A stretch of 64,000 nucleotides of DNA, taken from Flavobacterium fluviatile. GTDB taxonomy: Bacteria > Bacteroidota > Bacteroidia > Flavobacteriales > Flavobacteriaceae. Of this stretch, positions 44,445 through 53,009 are shown piece by piece. Numbering within the stretch: position 1 is the stretch's first letter; every line of letters begins with the position of its first letter. The translations under genes were made by a program, and so were the position numbers. The stretch covers positions 434,001-498,000 of the forward strand of contig NZ_JAADZW010000001.1 of the NCBI RefSeq assembly GCF_010645065.1. The letters run 5' to 3'. The notes under the pieces were generated by a model. That model was not told the origin of the DNA and made no database searches. It saw only the letters and a list, made by a program, of their open reading frames with translations.

Positions 44445-47400
44445 TTAGTTTTTAATCACTTTTACTTTATAAACTGCTCCTGCTTCATTTTTTAAGCTAA
44501 TAATGTAAAGACCAGGACTCAGCATACTTAAATCAATCGAACGAATTGTGTTTTCTAAAATGCCTTTTTTAACCTTTTGTCCCTGAACAGCATAAACTTC
44601 ATAATTAAGACTTCCAATTCCTTCAGGCAAACTCAGATTTACAATATCTTTTGCTGGTATTGGATAAGCTGTTACTGAATTAGATCCGGTAATATCTCCT
44701 AATCCCAACGTAGCACTAAAAGTGCTGGCAACACTTAATCCTCCGTATTCACTTACTGACTGTACGGTGTATTCGTGCGTACCTGCAGTTGCAGCATTAT
44801 CAACATACGTTGCGTTGGTTGTAATGTCAATTATTTTTCCGTCTCTGCTGATCACATAACAGATAGCATATTGATTGTTATCCCATTTCAGCGTGTTGTT
44901 TCCTGAAAGAGCAAGGTTTGAAGGTGCTGCAATTTGTTCCACTATCAGGCGTGGATCCCATTTATCAGTACCGCTCAAAACATTTTCGATAGTATATTCA
45001 TCTGCCTGTGCTTTGGTCAAAACCGGATTGTAATTCCCCGTCTGAGGAACGCTGTTAACATTAAATATATTGGTTCTGTTGGCAGTATTGACTGCCACTC
45101 CATTTCCATTTACACTATTGTACTCTGCAAAAATTGCCGGCACTGTTCCCATACTTGCCCAGCCCAGCGTATTCGGTTCGTTTATCATTGTTGTGTTTAG
45201 ATAAACAGCCCTCGGTGCATTCTGCCATGGACGCCCTAAAAAATAACTGGTGGCTGCCGTAATGGTATTGTTATTAAAAATGTATCCGTATTTAATGTCT
45301 GCAGTATGATTTGGAGCTACTATATATCCACTTGCCACAGAAACCAGTTTACACTCTTCAAACCAGTGTGTTCCGCCTCCGCAGATGAAATCTACATCAC
45401 CTTCAATCGTTGATTTGTAATAAAAACTTCTGTTTCCTCCTGTAACCTGAGTATCCTGTTTGCTTCTTAGTCTGATTCCGTTATACACATTTCGGTCTCC
45501 GGCTGGGTTCAATGCAGGTCTTTGGCCTGATGTCGTGATTCCGTCCTTGTGTTCAATGGTAATATTTTCCATGTATAAATCATTGGCTTCAATGGAAAGA
45601 ACCGCATTTTTGATTCCCCATCCAGGATTTCCCTGAAGAATTACTTTGTCTTTTGACTGTGCAATTAAGGATACATTGTTTTTTCCTGCCGGAAGCTGTA
45701 ACACAATTCCCTGAGGATTTGTACCATCACCGCCCAGATTATAAGTTCCGTTTGTAATCAGTACGAGAAATCTTGTTGAAGAATTAGAAGGTGCTTTCGT
45801 AAATGCTTCAGCAATCGTTTTTACATATTTACCTGAAGTCAGCTGTTCTGCCGTTGCACTGGCATCGACAATTAAGTCAAAACCTCTCTTTGCCGGAATC
45901 GGTTTTTCCATTGTTGTGAACGACAGATTTACTGCAGCCGCATTATTGCCGGATAAATCTGTAATAAAACCTGCAGGTAAAGTAAAAGTATATTGTGTGT
46001 TGTATTCTAATCCGAAATAGCTGAATTTTACTGTTTTGTTTACAAATTCTGCCGTTAAATTTTTTGCATTAAGTGTCGCCTGTCCCGTACCTAATTTTAC
46101 TTTTTCATCGAAATTAAGGATGATATTTCCACTCGCCCCAACAGTATTTGAAGCAACAGCAGGAATTGAAGATAATAATATCGGAGCAGTCGCATCAGCA
46201 ACAAAAACTTCCTCTGCTTTTATCATAACATTTGACAAAACTGTAGCCGTTACATCAGTTGCAGTTCCGTGTTTTGGCCCGTTTACATTTGGAAACCACC
46301 TGATATATACTTTTTCTTTTCCTTCCGATTCAACAGGCAGTATTCCTCCAATTGGTGTAACAGAACTTGTATTGATACTTGTCAGAGCTGAAATGTTCTG
46401 GAAATTTATACCATCAAGCGAGTACTGAAAAGTCCATTCATCACAGCCATAGTAATAGCCAATCATTCCTGATGAAATATTTATATTTTTATAACCTACA
46501 GTCGAAAAAGAGGTCATAAAGTAGAAAAAATCACCTCTGATTGTATTCCATACGCCTACTCCACTTTTTCCGCCTCTGTTTAAAAGCCTCACATTTGGAG
46601 CAAAAACATTATCTGCCACATTATAAGCAGATAACTGAGGTCTGTTGTCAACATTACTGTACAATTCAGCTATCCTTGGATTTGCATATTGGTCATTTTT
46701 AAAGGTCCAGCCTGCGATAAAAGCGGCGTTATCGTATGTAGCTGTAATACTTTTGTTTTCGGTCATCGCAATGGTGTTGCTTAACGCCGTTGATCCGTCA
46801 GACCAGTTGCTGAATTTTACAATATCATTTTCAATGGCCGTTACCGTAACGTTCGTTCCTTTTTCGTAAACCGAAAATGCGCCATCTTTCCCGGCAGGAG
46901 AAACAGAATAATCCCCTAATCCGTACGCTCCGTTAACATTTACACTTAAAGTATAAGTTTCAATAACTGTATACTCTGCAATAATCGTAGTATTTGAATT
47001 GATTGTGAAGGTATATGGATTAGCTGTTGAAACCAAATCTCCATTACCATCAACCCATCTCGTGAAATTATATCCGAAGTTTTTATTGGCTGTTAACGTA
47101 ATGGCAGTACCTTCATTAAAACTGGTTCCAGCCGGATTTAAAGTAACTGTTCCCGATGAAGCAGGACTAACACTGGTTGCCAAACTGTAAGTAACCGCAC
47201 CGGGAATATTAGTAACTTTTTCCAGATAATCTATATTAAAAAGATAACCTGTACTGGTTGGATGCTTAAAAACCAGATACAAATCATGCGTACCGACTGT
47301 AGGTGTAATGGCAGACGAGAACATTTTGTAATCGCTGAATCCTGTAGATCCGCTAATAGTTGCTGTTCCTATTAAAGTTCCGGCAGCAGAACCCAATCGA

Positions 47401-47663
47401 AACTCAATGGTTCCTCCGGTTGCTCCCGATGCCTGGACATTAAAATTAGTGTCATATTGATTAAAAACGTGTCCGGTGAAAGCAATCCAGGTATTGTTTT
47501 TAATGTAACCTACATTTTTTCCTCCTGAAAGTGCAGCATTGTTTTCTGACTTTGCACCCGAATTCAGATTATAACTTTCTGCTTCGATTTTGAGGGTGGT
47601 TTGCGAAAATCCCATTACTGAAAAGAGTATCAGTAACAAGAACATAAAGTAATTTTTTTTCAT
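44445..47663 (-). CDS. Secreted pectinesterase (CE8) with CBM6-like, InlB-like and Ig-like modules and T9SS sorting domain
   Basis: A 1072-residue multidomain enzyme: signal peptide (about 1-20), CBM6-like domain, InlB-type repeats (about 160-300), a discoidin-like region, an Ig-like module (LNFDEKVKLGTGQATL), the CE8 pectin methylesterase helix (about 585-900) and a T9SS sorting domain (AYPIPAKDIVNLSLPEGIG to PGLYIISLKNEAG). CE8 catalytic features are visible: SKQDTQ, the two Asp in IEGDVDFICGG, and the FLGRPWQ Arg/Trp block. It removes methyl groups from pectin so that lyases and GH28 can act. It is co-oriented with the PL1 gene. Confidence 0.93.
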   Translation of the reverse strand: MKKNYFMFLLLILFSVMGFSQTTLKIEAESYNLNSGAKSENNAALSGGKNVGYIKNNTWIAFTGHVFNQYDTNFNVQASGATGGTIEFRLGSAAGTLIGTATISGSTGFSDYKMFSSAITPTVGTHDLYLVFKHPTSTGYLFNIDYLEKVTNIPGAVTYSLATSVSPASSGTVTLNPAGTSFNEGTAITLTANKNFGYNFTRWVDGNGDLVSTANPYTFTINSNTTIIAEYTVIETYTLSVNVNGAYGLGDYSVSPAGKDGAFSVYEKGTNVTVTAIENDIVKFSNWSDGSTALSNTIAMTENKSITATYDNAAFIAGWTFKNDQYANPRIAELYSNVDNRPQLSAYNVADNVFAPNVRLLNRGGKSGVGVWNTIRGDFFYFMTSFSTVGYKNINISSGMIGYYYGCDEWTFQYSLDGINFQNISALTSINTSSVTPIGGILPVESEGKEKVYIRWFPNVNGPKHGTATDVTATVLSNVMIKAEEVFVADATAPILLSSIPAVASNTVGASGNIILNFDEKVKLGTGQATLNAKNLTAEFVNKTVKFSYFGLEYNTQYTFTLPAGFITDLSGNNAAAVNLSFTTMEKPIPAKRGFDLIVDASATAEQLTSGKYVKTIAEAFTKAPSNSSTRFLVLITNGTYNLGGDGTNPQGIVLQLPAGKNNVSLIAQSKDKVILQGNPGWGIKNAVLSIEANDLYMENITIEHKDGITTSGQRPALNPAGDRNVYNGIRLRSKQDTQVTGGNRSFYYKSTIEGDVDFICGGGTHWFEECKLVSVASGYIVAPNHTADIKYGYIFNNNTITAATSYFLGRPWQNAPRAVYLNTTMINEPNTLGWASMGTVPAIFAEYNSVNGNGVAVNTANRTNIFNVNSVPQTGNYNPVLTKAQADEYTIENVLSGTDKWDPRLIVEQIAAPSNLALSGNNTLKWDNNQYAICYVISRDGKIIDITTNATYVDNAATAGTHEYTVQSVSEYGGLSVASTFSATLGLGDITGSNSVTAYPIPAKDIVNLSLPEGIGSLNYEVYAVQGQKVKKGILENTIRSIDLSMLSPGLYIISLKNEAGAVYKVKVIKN

Positions 47664-47790
47664 TTTGGTTTGGTTTTGGTTAGATAATCTGTGTTTGTTC
47701 CTTATGCAAAATTTCAGGAATTTAAGATTTGATAAGGCTCATTCTTTATTTAATTCTTCATATTGAGTTAATTTGATGATTTATCGGGAT

Positions 47791-47836
47791 TGTATCGAGA
47801 ACTGAAAACTATCAAACAGTTCCCGATACATTTTTT
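47791..47836 (+). repeat. Inverted repeat with T-run between the CE8 and GH28 genes
   Basis: TGTATCGAGAACTG (47791-47804) pairs with CAGTTCCCGATACA (47817-47830) with one mismatch, followed by six T on the + strand. The genes on both sides lie on the minus strand, so this is not a normal terminator for either. The motif TATCGAGAA is shared with the repeat at 40527-40664. Confidence 0.5.
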
Positions 47837-47928
47837 GTTCCCTAAACAAAAAACACCCGACTAGGTTAATATTTTAATTTGTATTTTTTTTATAAGTAAA
47901 TGAAAATCAATTAGTTACATATACTTGT

Positions 47929-49617
47929 TTATTCTATTATTCTAACTTCATCTCTAATGGATTCCAGCATTTTTACCTCTTTATTCAAAGTCAGTTTCTT
48001 CCCCTTAGCATTCAAGGAAACCGATTTTGTTGAAACTCCTCCCACCCAAAACATTTGGTTTTCACCCGTAGATTTAAAATCCTCGATTGACACTTTTTGA
48101 CTGTTTGAAAAACTAACAGCAATTCCGGGTTTGTCGAGCCTTAAATCCAGATTTTTAAAATCGATTTGACGCGCATAATTCATTTGAATACCAACTGTTG
48201 ATCGAATAGTCATGTTTTGAAATTGAATATTTTCTACAGGCATTTCCGGAATCCCCATGATTTTTACTGCTTGTGCCGCTCCGTTTACATAAATATTGTT
48301 GAAGTACATATTTCTGAAAGCTGGCGTTGCTTCGGTAATCGCTTGTTTTTCGACTATTATCTCACCCGTATTTTTGTCCTCTGAAATGGCTTTTTCAAAA
48401 TAATACAAGTTAAAATTGATGGCATCGGTAGGGATATTATTCATACGAATGTCTTCCATCCAAATATTTTCAACGACTCCTCCTCTACCCCGAACGGATT
48501 TAAAACGCAATCCGCAGTCGGTTCCGATAAAAGTTAAATTTTTAGCAAAAATGTTACAAACACCGCCGGACATTTCGCTTCCAATGGTAAAACCGCCATG
48601 TGCATGATAGACCACACAATCGGTAATCACGAATAATTCAGTTGGTTTTCCACGCTCCCTGCCTTCTTTGTCTTTACCCGATTTAATACAAATCGCATCA
48701 TCGCCCACATCAAAAGTGCAGTTGGTTACTGTACCGATTCGACAAGATTCCAAATCCAAACCGTCACCATTTTGAGAATACCACGGATTTCGAATGGTTA
48801 AATTTTTCAAAGTAATATGTTCACACATCAACGGATTAACATTCCATGCAGGAGAATTTTGAAAAGTAACACCATCCAAAAGCAATTTTTTACAACTTAC
48901 AAAACTTACCATAACAGGCCGTAACGCTTGTTTGTAAGGCTCCATATTTTCCGGAGTTGGTATTTTTGGAAGTTTATCCTGCTCTTCATTACCGATTCTT
49001 GCCCCTTCAGAAGGATACCATATTTTGCCATTTTTAGACAAAACTCCACCGGATTTTACCAGTTCATCCCATTGTGCGGCTGTCATTTTTCCAATTTTAA
49101 CTGGTCGCCATGCAGAACCATTTCCATCAAAAATTCCTTCGCCGGTAATCGCAATATTTTCTAAACCAATTCCCATAATCGGTGATTCGCATCGTAAAAC
49201 TTTGTTTCCTTCAAAATAAGACTCAATCAGTTTGTATTGCTTTATAACGCTTGTAAAAGAAATAAAAGCTCCGTTTTTTGTATGAAGGTTTACATTACTC
49301 TGCATTTTTATTGGGCCGGTAGTCCACAAACCCGAAGGAATGACAACTACACCGCCACCAGACTCTGAACATTTTTTTATCGCTTCATTAATGGCATTTG
49401 TACAAAGCACTTCGGTATTTGGAACAGCTCCGAAATTGACAATATTCAAAGTATCTTTTTTAAATTTTGGAATTTGTACTTCAGGCATATCAAAAGGAAG
49501 TTTGCTTTCTGTTGACACCTTGTTTTGCTTAGATTTATTTTGAGCAACACTATTGTTACTGAAAATCAGGGAGAAAATTACTAATCCAATAAGGGAAACT
49601 TCTTTAATTTTTATCAT
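47929..49617 (-). CDS. Glycoside hydrolase family 28 polygalacturonase (exo-type, periplasmic)
   Basis: A 562-residue right-handed beta-helix enzyme with signal peptide (about 1-25). The GH28 motifs are present: QNGDGLDLES, DVGDDAICIKSGK (the Asp pair), the His block YHAHGGFTIGSEMSGG, and the RFKSVRGRGG block. It hydrolyses homogalacturonan or RG oligomers; an exo mode, releasing galacturonate or its unsaturated dimer, is common for the Bacteroidota form of this size, but the mode is inference. It lies downstream of the GH105 gene with the structured repeat between. Confidence 0.92.
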   Translation of the reverse strand: MIKIKEVSLIGLVIFSLIFSNNSVAQNKSKQNKVSTESKLPFDMPEVQIPKFKKDTLNIVNFGAVPNTEVLCTNAINEAIKKCSESGGGVVVIPSGLWTTGPIKMQSNVNLHTKNGAFISFTSVIKQYKLIESYFEGNKVLRCESPIMGIGLENIAITGEGIFDGNGSAWRPVKIGKMTAAQWDELVKSGGVLSKNGKIWYPSEGARIGNEEQDKLPKIPTPENMEPYKQALRPVMVSFVSCKKLLLDGVTFQNSPAWNVNPLMCEHITLKNLTIRNPWYSQNGDGLDLESCRIGTVTNCTFDVGDDAICIKSGKDKEGRERGKPTELFVITDCVVYHAHGGFTIGSEMSGGVCNIFAKNLTFIGTDCGLRFKSVRGRGGVVENIWMEDIRMNNIPTDAINFNLYYFEKAISEDKNTGEIIVEKQAITEATPAFRNMYFNNIYVNGAAQAVKIMGIPEMPVENIQFQNMTIRSTVGIQMNYARQIDFKNLDLRLDKPGIAVSFSNSQKVSIEDFKSTGENQMFWVGGVSTKSVSLNAKGKKLTLNKEVKMLESIRDEVRIIE

Positions 49618-49680
49618 ATTTAATTTTATGTTTTAATCGCTGCTATAATTTTTTTGAAGCAGAAAAATTGAATATTTTCA

Positions 49681-49759
49681 GGCCTATAGTCCCGCTATTC
49701 GTTACAATCTTTTGTGCCGAACACCGGCACAAAAGGATTTCCACTCCTATCGGGGCTAA
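49681..49759 (+). repeat. Dispersed structured repeat, copy 2
   Basis: The 79-bp element matches 19817-19897 in order and orientation. The inner hairpin pairs 49709-49719 (CTTTTGTGCCG) with 49725-49735 (CGGCACAAAAG) around AACAC; the outer stem pairs CCCG (49691-49694) with CGGG (49751-49754). Relative to copy 1, an A-T pair in the inner stem became G-C and a T-A pair in the outer stem became C-G. It is intergenic between the GH105 and GH28 genes. Confidence 0.75.
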
Positions 49760-49796
49760 TTGAGATATTTTGCTTTTTTCAGTCGTAAAAATCGAA

Positions 49797-51017
49797 TTAT
49801 TTTTTATCCAGGATCTTTTGTAATTCAATACCTGCCATAATAAACGGACCAACAGCTTTAGCATCATTATCCCGGATAGGTTCAGAAATATAATACTCAA
49901 ATGATCCGTCGCGGTCTTGAGGATTTTTTCCTCCTAATCCGGCAACAGCACAACATTTTGTAATTGAAATTGTTCCATCTGGATTGTCTTTAATAAACTG
50001 TTTCAGGATTCCGTTAAACCCAACTTTTGCAGATTTCAGATAGGCTTTACCCACATATCCGTTTCGGTACGCTTTCGCAAAAGAATAAACAAACATGGTC
50101 GAACAGGTAGATTCCAGATAATTTCCTTTTCGACCCGGCTGATCCATCACCTGCCACCACACTCCAGTCTCCTTTTCCTGAGCACGAAGCACCGCTGCAA
50201 AAACCTTTTGAACAATCTGTATCAGTTCTTTGCGCTTCGGATGGTCTTTTGGAACAAAATCTAAAATATCAACCAAAGCCATGCAATACCAGCCCTGAGC
50301 ACGTCCCCATACGTGAGAAGAACGTCCGGTTTCCTTATTCGCCCAGAACTGTGCTTTCTTTTCATCATAACCATGAAAATTCAAGCCTGTTTTAGGTTCA
50401 AAAGTGTGTCTTTGAATCAGTTCTGCCTGCAAAATGGCATCATCAATTGCTTTTGGAACATTGAAAACTGCACCATATTCTGCAGAAAACGGGTCTGCCA
50501 TATAAACACCATCAAGCCACATTTGCCACGGATACGATTTCTTGTGCCAATACCCGCCATCAGAATTTCTTGGGTGACCTTCTAACTGTTTGTGAAGTGT
50601 ATCCATCGCTTTTTTATAGCGTTCCTCACCTGTCTTTTTATAAATTTCAAAAAGGTTTTTTCCGGAATTCACTAAATCGAGACTATATTTTTCCAGCTCA
50701 TAACCACCGCCTATTTTTCCGTCTTTGTCAATAAGCTTTTCTGCGTATGCCAGTGCATAATCCCAGTATTTTTGTTCTTTGGTATAATCGTATAACTTCT
50801 GATTGGCAAGTGTTACCAATCCGTTCGTGTAATTCCATTTTGGGTACTTTACTCCATCCAGATAAACAGGATCCGGAACACGTTTTTGGTCCGAATCGGC
50901 CATTTTTTTTGCCCATTCTATTGGAGAAAATTCATTATCCTTTGGTTTTGATTGTCCAAATGAAGCCAAATAGCAAACCAGAATTGAGAGGATGCAATAT
51001 TTAATTTTGTTTCTCAT
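49797..51017 (-). CDS. GH105 unsaturated rhamnogalacturonyl hydrolase
   Basis: A 406-residue (alpha/alpha)6-barrel enzyme of the YteR/YesR type with N-terminal signal peptide (about 1-20). Family blocks are visible: YPKWNYTNGLVTLAN, SYPWQMWLDGVYMADPF (with catalytic Asp), and the GRAQGWYCMALVDIL block. It removes the unsaturated galacturonyl residue left by lyases on rhamnogalacturonan fragments, using water addition at the double bond. I chose the ATG at 51017 (MRNKIKYCILSILV) because it begins the signal peptide; the in-frame ATG at 51095 adds 26 hydrophilic residues. It is part of the minus-strand pectin series. Confidence 0.9.
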   Translation of the reverse strand: MRNKIKYCILSILVCYLASFGQSKPKDNEFSPIEWAKKMADSDQKRVPDPVYLDGVKYPKWNYTNGLVTLANQKLYDYTKEQKYWDYALAYAEKLIDKDGKIGGGYELEKYSLDLVNSGKNLFEIYKKTGEERYKKAMDTLHKQLEGHPRNSDGGYWHKKSYPWQMWLDGVYMADPFSAEYGAVFNVPKAIDDAILQAELIQRHTFEPKTGLNFHGYDEKKAQFWANKETGRSSHVWGRAQGWYCMALVDILDFVPKDHPKRKELIQIVQKVFAAVLRAQEKETGVWWQVMDQPGRKGNYLESTCSTMFVYSFAKAYRNGYVGKAYLKSAKVGFNGILKQFIKDNPDGTISITKCCAVAGLGGKNPQDRDGSFEYYISEPIRDNDAKAVGPFIMAGIELQKILDKK

Positions 51018-51107
51018 TGTTTTTAACTTAATAATCTGTGATAACGGATTAAAACGATCTCGAAACATTTGATATTTCTTAATTGTACTAAACACTATTT
51101 TACCTGG

Positions 51108-51174
51108 GTGTCACCCTGAGCGGAGTCGAAGGCTTGATAATCGTAAAGGGCTTCGACTCCGCTCAGCCTGACAC
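51108..51174. repeat. Single hairpin copy of the 61-62 kb repeat family
   Basis: The left arm GTGTCACCCTGAGCGGAGTC (51108-51127, continuing GAAGGC) pairs with the right arm CTTCGACTCCGCTCAGCCTG (51151-51170, then ACAC), with two mismatches. The same arms form the large array at 61070-62590. It sits between the GH43 and GH105 genes and separates their transcription. Confidence 0.7.
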
Positions 51175-51189
51175 GTTGTAATTTTTTTA

Positions 51190-52839
51190 TTACTTATCTT
51201 CTTCCACTCTAAACCAGTCATAGTCGGCATAACTGCTGTCATTAACTCCTTTGGTTCCCGAAGCAAAAAGACCAATTTTGGCTCCAACCCAACGACCTGC
51301 ACTCGGTTTAAATGATTCTCCTAATTTTTTGAAGTTTTTTCCATCTGTACTGTAGTAAAAAGTCACTTTACCATCAAAAGGTTCCTTGTTTTGAACCATT
51401 TCTACTTTGGTACGTAAAAACACCTCTTTTTTATCTATTGCAATTGTTGCTATATCTTTTTCCGCCTCTTTTGAAGTACGGGCATTTTTCATGGAACGTT
51501 GTACTAATTTTAACTTTCCTGTAGCATCTTGTTCAATAGCGATGTATGAGTAATCTTCTCCAAAAACAATCAAACCAGAATTACAGACTCCGGCATCCGG
51601 ATTATTTTGAAAACTAAGTTTTGCGGTTGCTGTAAAATTAGCTCCGGGAAATTTTTGAAGTAAAATATTAGGCATCATCCACATGGTTTTGATGTTCTCC
51701 TCACGTGGAATACAATTTAGACGCATGTAACCCAAATTTGCCGATGACCAGCCCCAGTGTTTGGCAGGATCTTGATTTGCCTGCCACTGCCATTGTAAAC
51801 CAAATTGATGACTATTAAACTCATCTGAAGAAATTAATGGCGTTGCCGGATAGTCTTTACCCACATTAGGTTTTGTCCATTCCATAACCGGTTCGCCAAT
51901 TCCGTCTTTATTCGTATCTACACCAATCAAAGGCCAATCATTTTTCCAGCTTACCGGCTGCAGGTGAACGATACGCCCAAAAGCCCAACGATCTTGAAAA
52001 TGCAGGAACCAGCCTTCTCCGTTTGGTGTTTCTACATAACCACCTTGGTGTGGCCCATTAACCGGAGATTTCCCTTGATTGAGTACTATTTTAGATTCAT
52101 AAGGTCCCCAAACATCTTTGGAACGCATGGCTAATTGCCATCCCGGTTTTACGCCTCCTGCAGGAGCCCATATCCAGTAGTAGCCATTTTTTTTATACAT
52201 TTTAGAACCTTCAACAGTAGTATGACCGTTATGACCATCAAAAATCATTGCCGGATTCCCGATTAATTTAGTTCCGCTTGAATCCATTTCAGAAAGCATC
52301 ATCACCGTTTTTACATTGGCACGGCTTCCCGCAAAAGCATATGATAAATAAGCTTTTCCGTCTTCATCCCAAAACGGACAGGTATCGATGATTCCTTTTG
52401 CTTCTTTTACCAGAACAGGAGTTTCCCACTTGCCAGCAGGATCTTTGGTTTTTACCATATAAATCCCAAAATCAGGATCGCCCCAGTAAATATAATATTC
52501 GCCATTATGATACCGAATGGACGGAGCCCACACACCATCACCGTGTCGTACAGTACGATAATGTTCCTCCGGCAATTGATTTTGTAATGCATATCCAATT
52601 AATTCCCAGTTTACAAGGTCATTTGAATGCAGAACAGGAAGTCCCGGAGAACTGTTAAAGCTCGAAGCGGTCATGTAATATCCATCTTTACCTGTACATA
52701 CATCCGGATCGGAGTAGTCAACATGTAAAATTGGGTTCTTATACTTTCCGTTTCCTAAGTCACCATTCCATCCCTGAGCATTTGCTCCAAATCCATAAAC
52801 TGTCAAACCAATGAACAGTACTAATTGTTTTAATTTCAT
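51190..52839 (-). CDS. GH43 (subfamily 12-like) glycosidase with C-terminal beta-sandwich
   Basis: A 549-residue secreted enzyme with signal peptide (about 1-21). The N-terminal five-bladed propeller has the GH43 acids: Asp in HVDYSDPDV, Asp in IDTCPFWDEDGK and the Glu in TTVEGSKMYKK. The C-terminal 200 residues form a beta-sandwich (FATGTKGV-type region) common to the GH43_12 group. These act on beta-xylosides or alpha-L-arabinofuranosides; in this locus, RG-I or arabinan side chains are likely. It lies after a terminator (52951-52984), so it is transcribed apart from the SusC/D operon. Confidence 0.9.
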   Translation of the reverse strand: MKLKQLVLFIGLTVYGFGANAQGWNGDLGNGKYKNPILHVDYSDPDVCTGKDGYYMTASSFNSSPGLPVLHSNDLVNWELIGYALQNQLPEEHYRTVRHGDGVWAPSIRYHNGEYYIYWGDPDFGIYMVKTKDPAGKWETPVLVKEAKGIIDTCPFWDEDGKAYLSYAFAGSRANVKTVMMLSEMDSSGTKLIGNPAMIFDGHNGHTTVEGSKMYKKNGYYWIWAPAGGVKPGWQLAMRSKDVWGPYESKIVLNQGKSPVNGPHQGGYVETPNGEGWFLHFQDRWAFGRIVHLQPVSWKNDWPLIGVDTNKDGIGEPVMEWTKPNVGKDYPATPLISSDEFNSHQFGLQWQWQANQDPAKHWGWSSANLGYMRLNCIPREENIKTMWMMPNILLQKFPGANFTATAKLSFQNNPDAGVCNSGLIVFGEDYSYIAIEQDATGKLKLVQRSMKNARTSKEAEKDIATIAIDKKEVFLRTKVEMVQNKEPFDGKVTFYYSTDGKNFKKLGESFKPSAGRWVGAKIGLFASGTKGVNDSSYADYDWFRVEEDK

Positions 52840-52950
52840 TTTAAATAGTATTTAATCAACATGTTTTTACTAAAAAACATTTATGTATAGGCACTGTTTA
52901 TCTTCAGAGTAATTTATCTGAGGTATCAGCATTAGAAAAAACTTGGTAGG

Positions 52951-52984
52951 AAAAGGAGTATCCGGGGTTAGGATACTCCTTTTT
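52951..52984 (-). terminator. Strong hairpin terminator after the SusC/D operon
   Basis: A 13-bp perfect stem (AAAAGGAGTATCC with GGATACTCCTTTT) around the loop GGGGTTA. On the minus strand a T-run of four follows. It lies 26 bp past the stop of the lipoprotein gene at 53010 and ends the operon that starts at 60692. Confidence 0.75.
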
Positions 52985-53009
52985 AACTAAACAATTAACC
53001 AACAAATAT

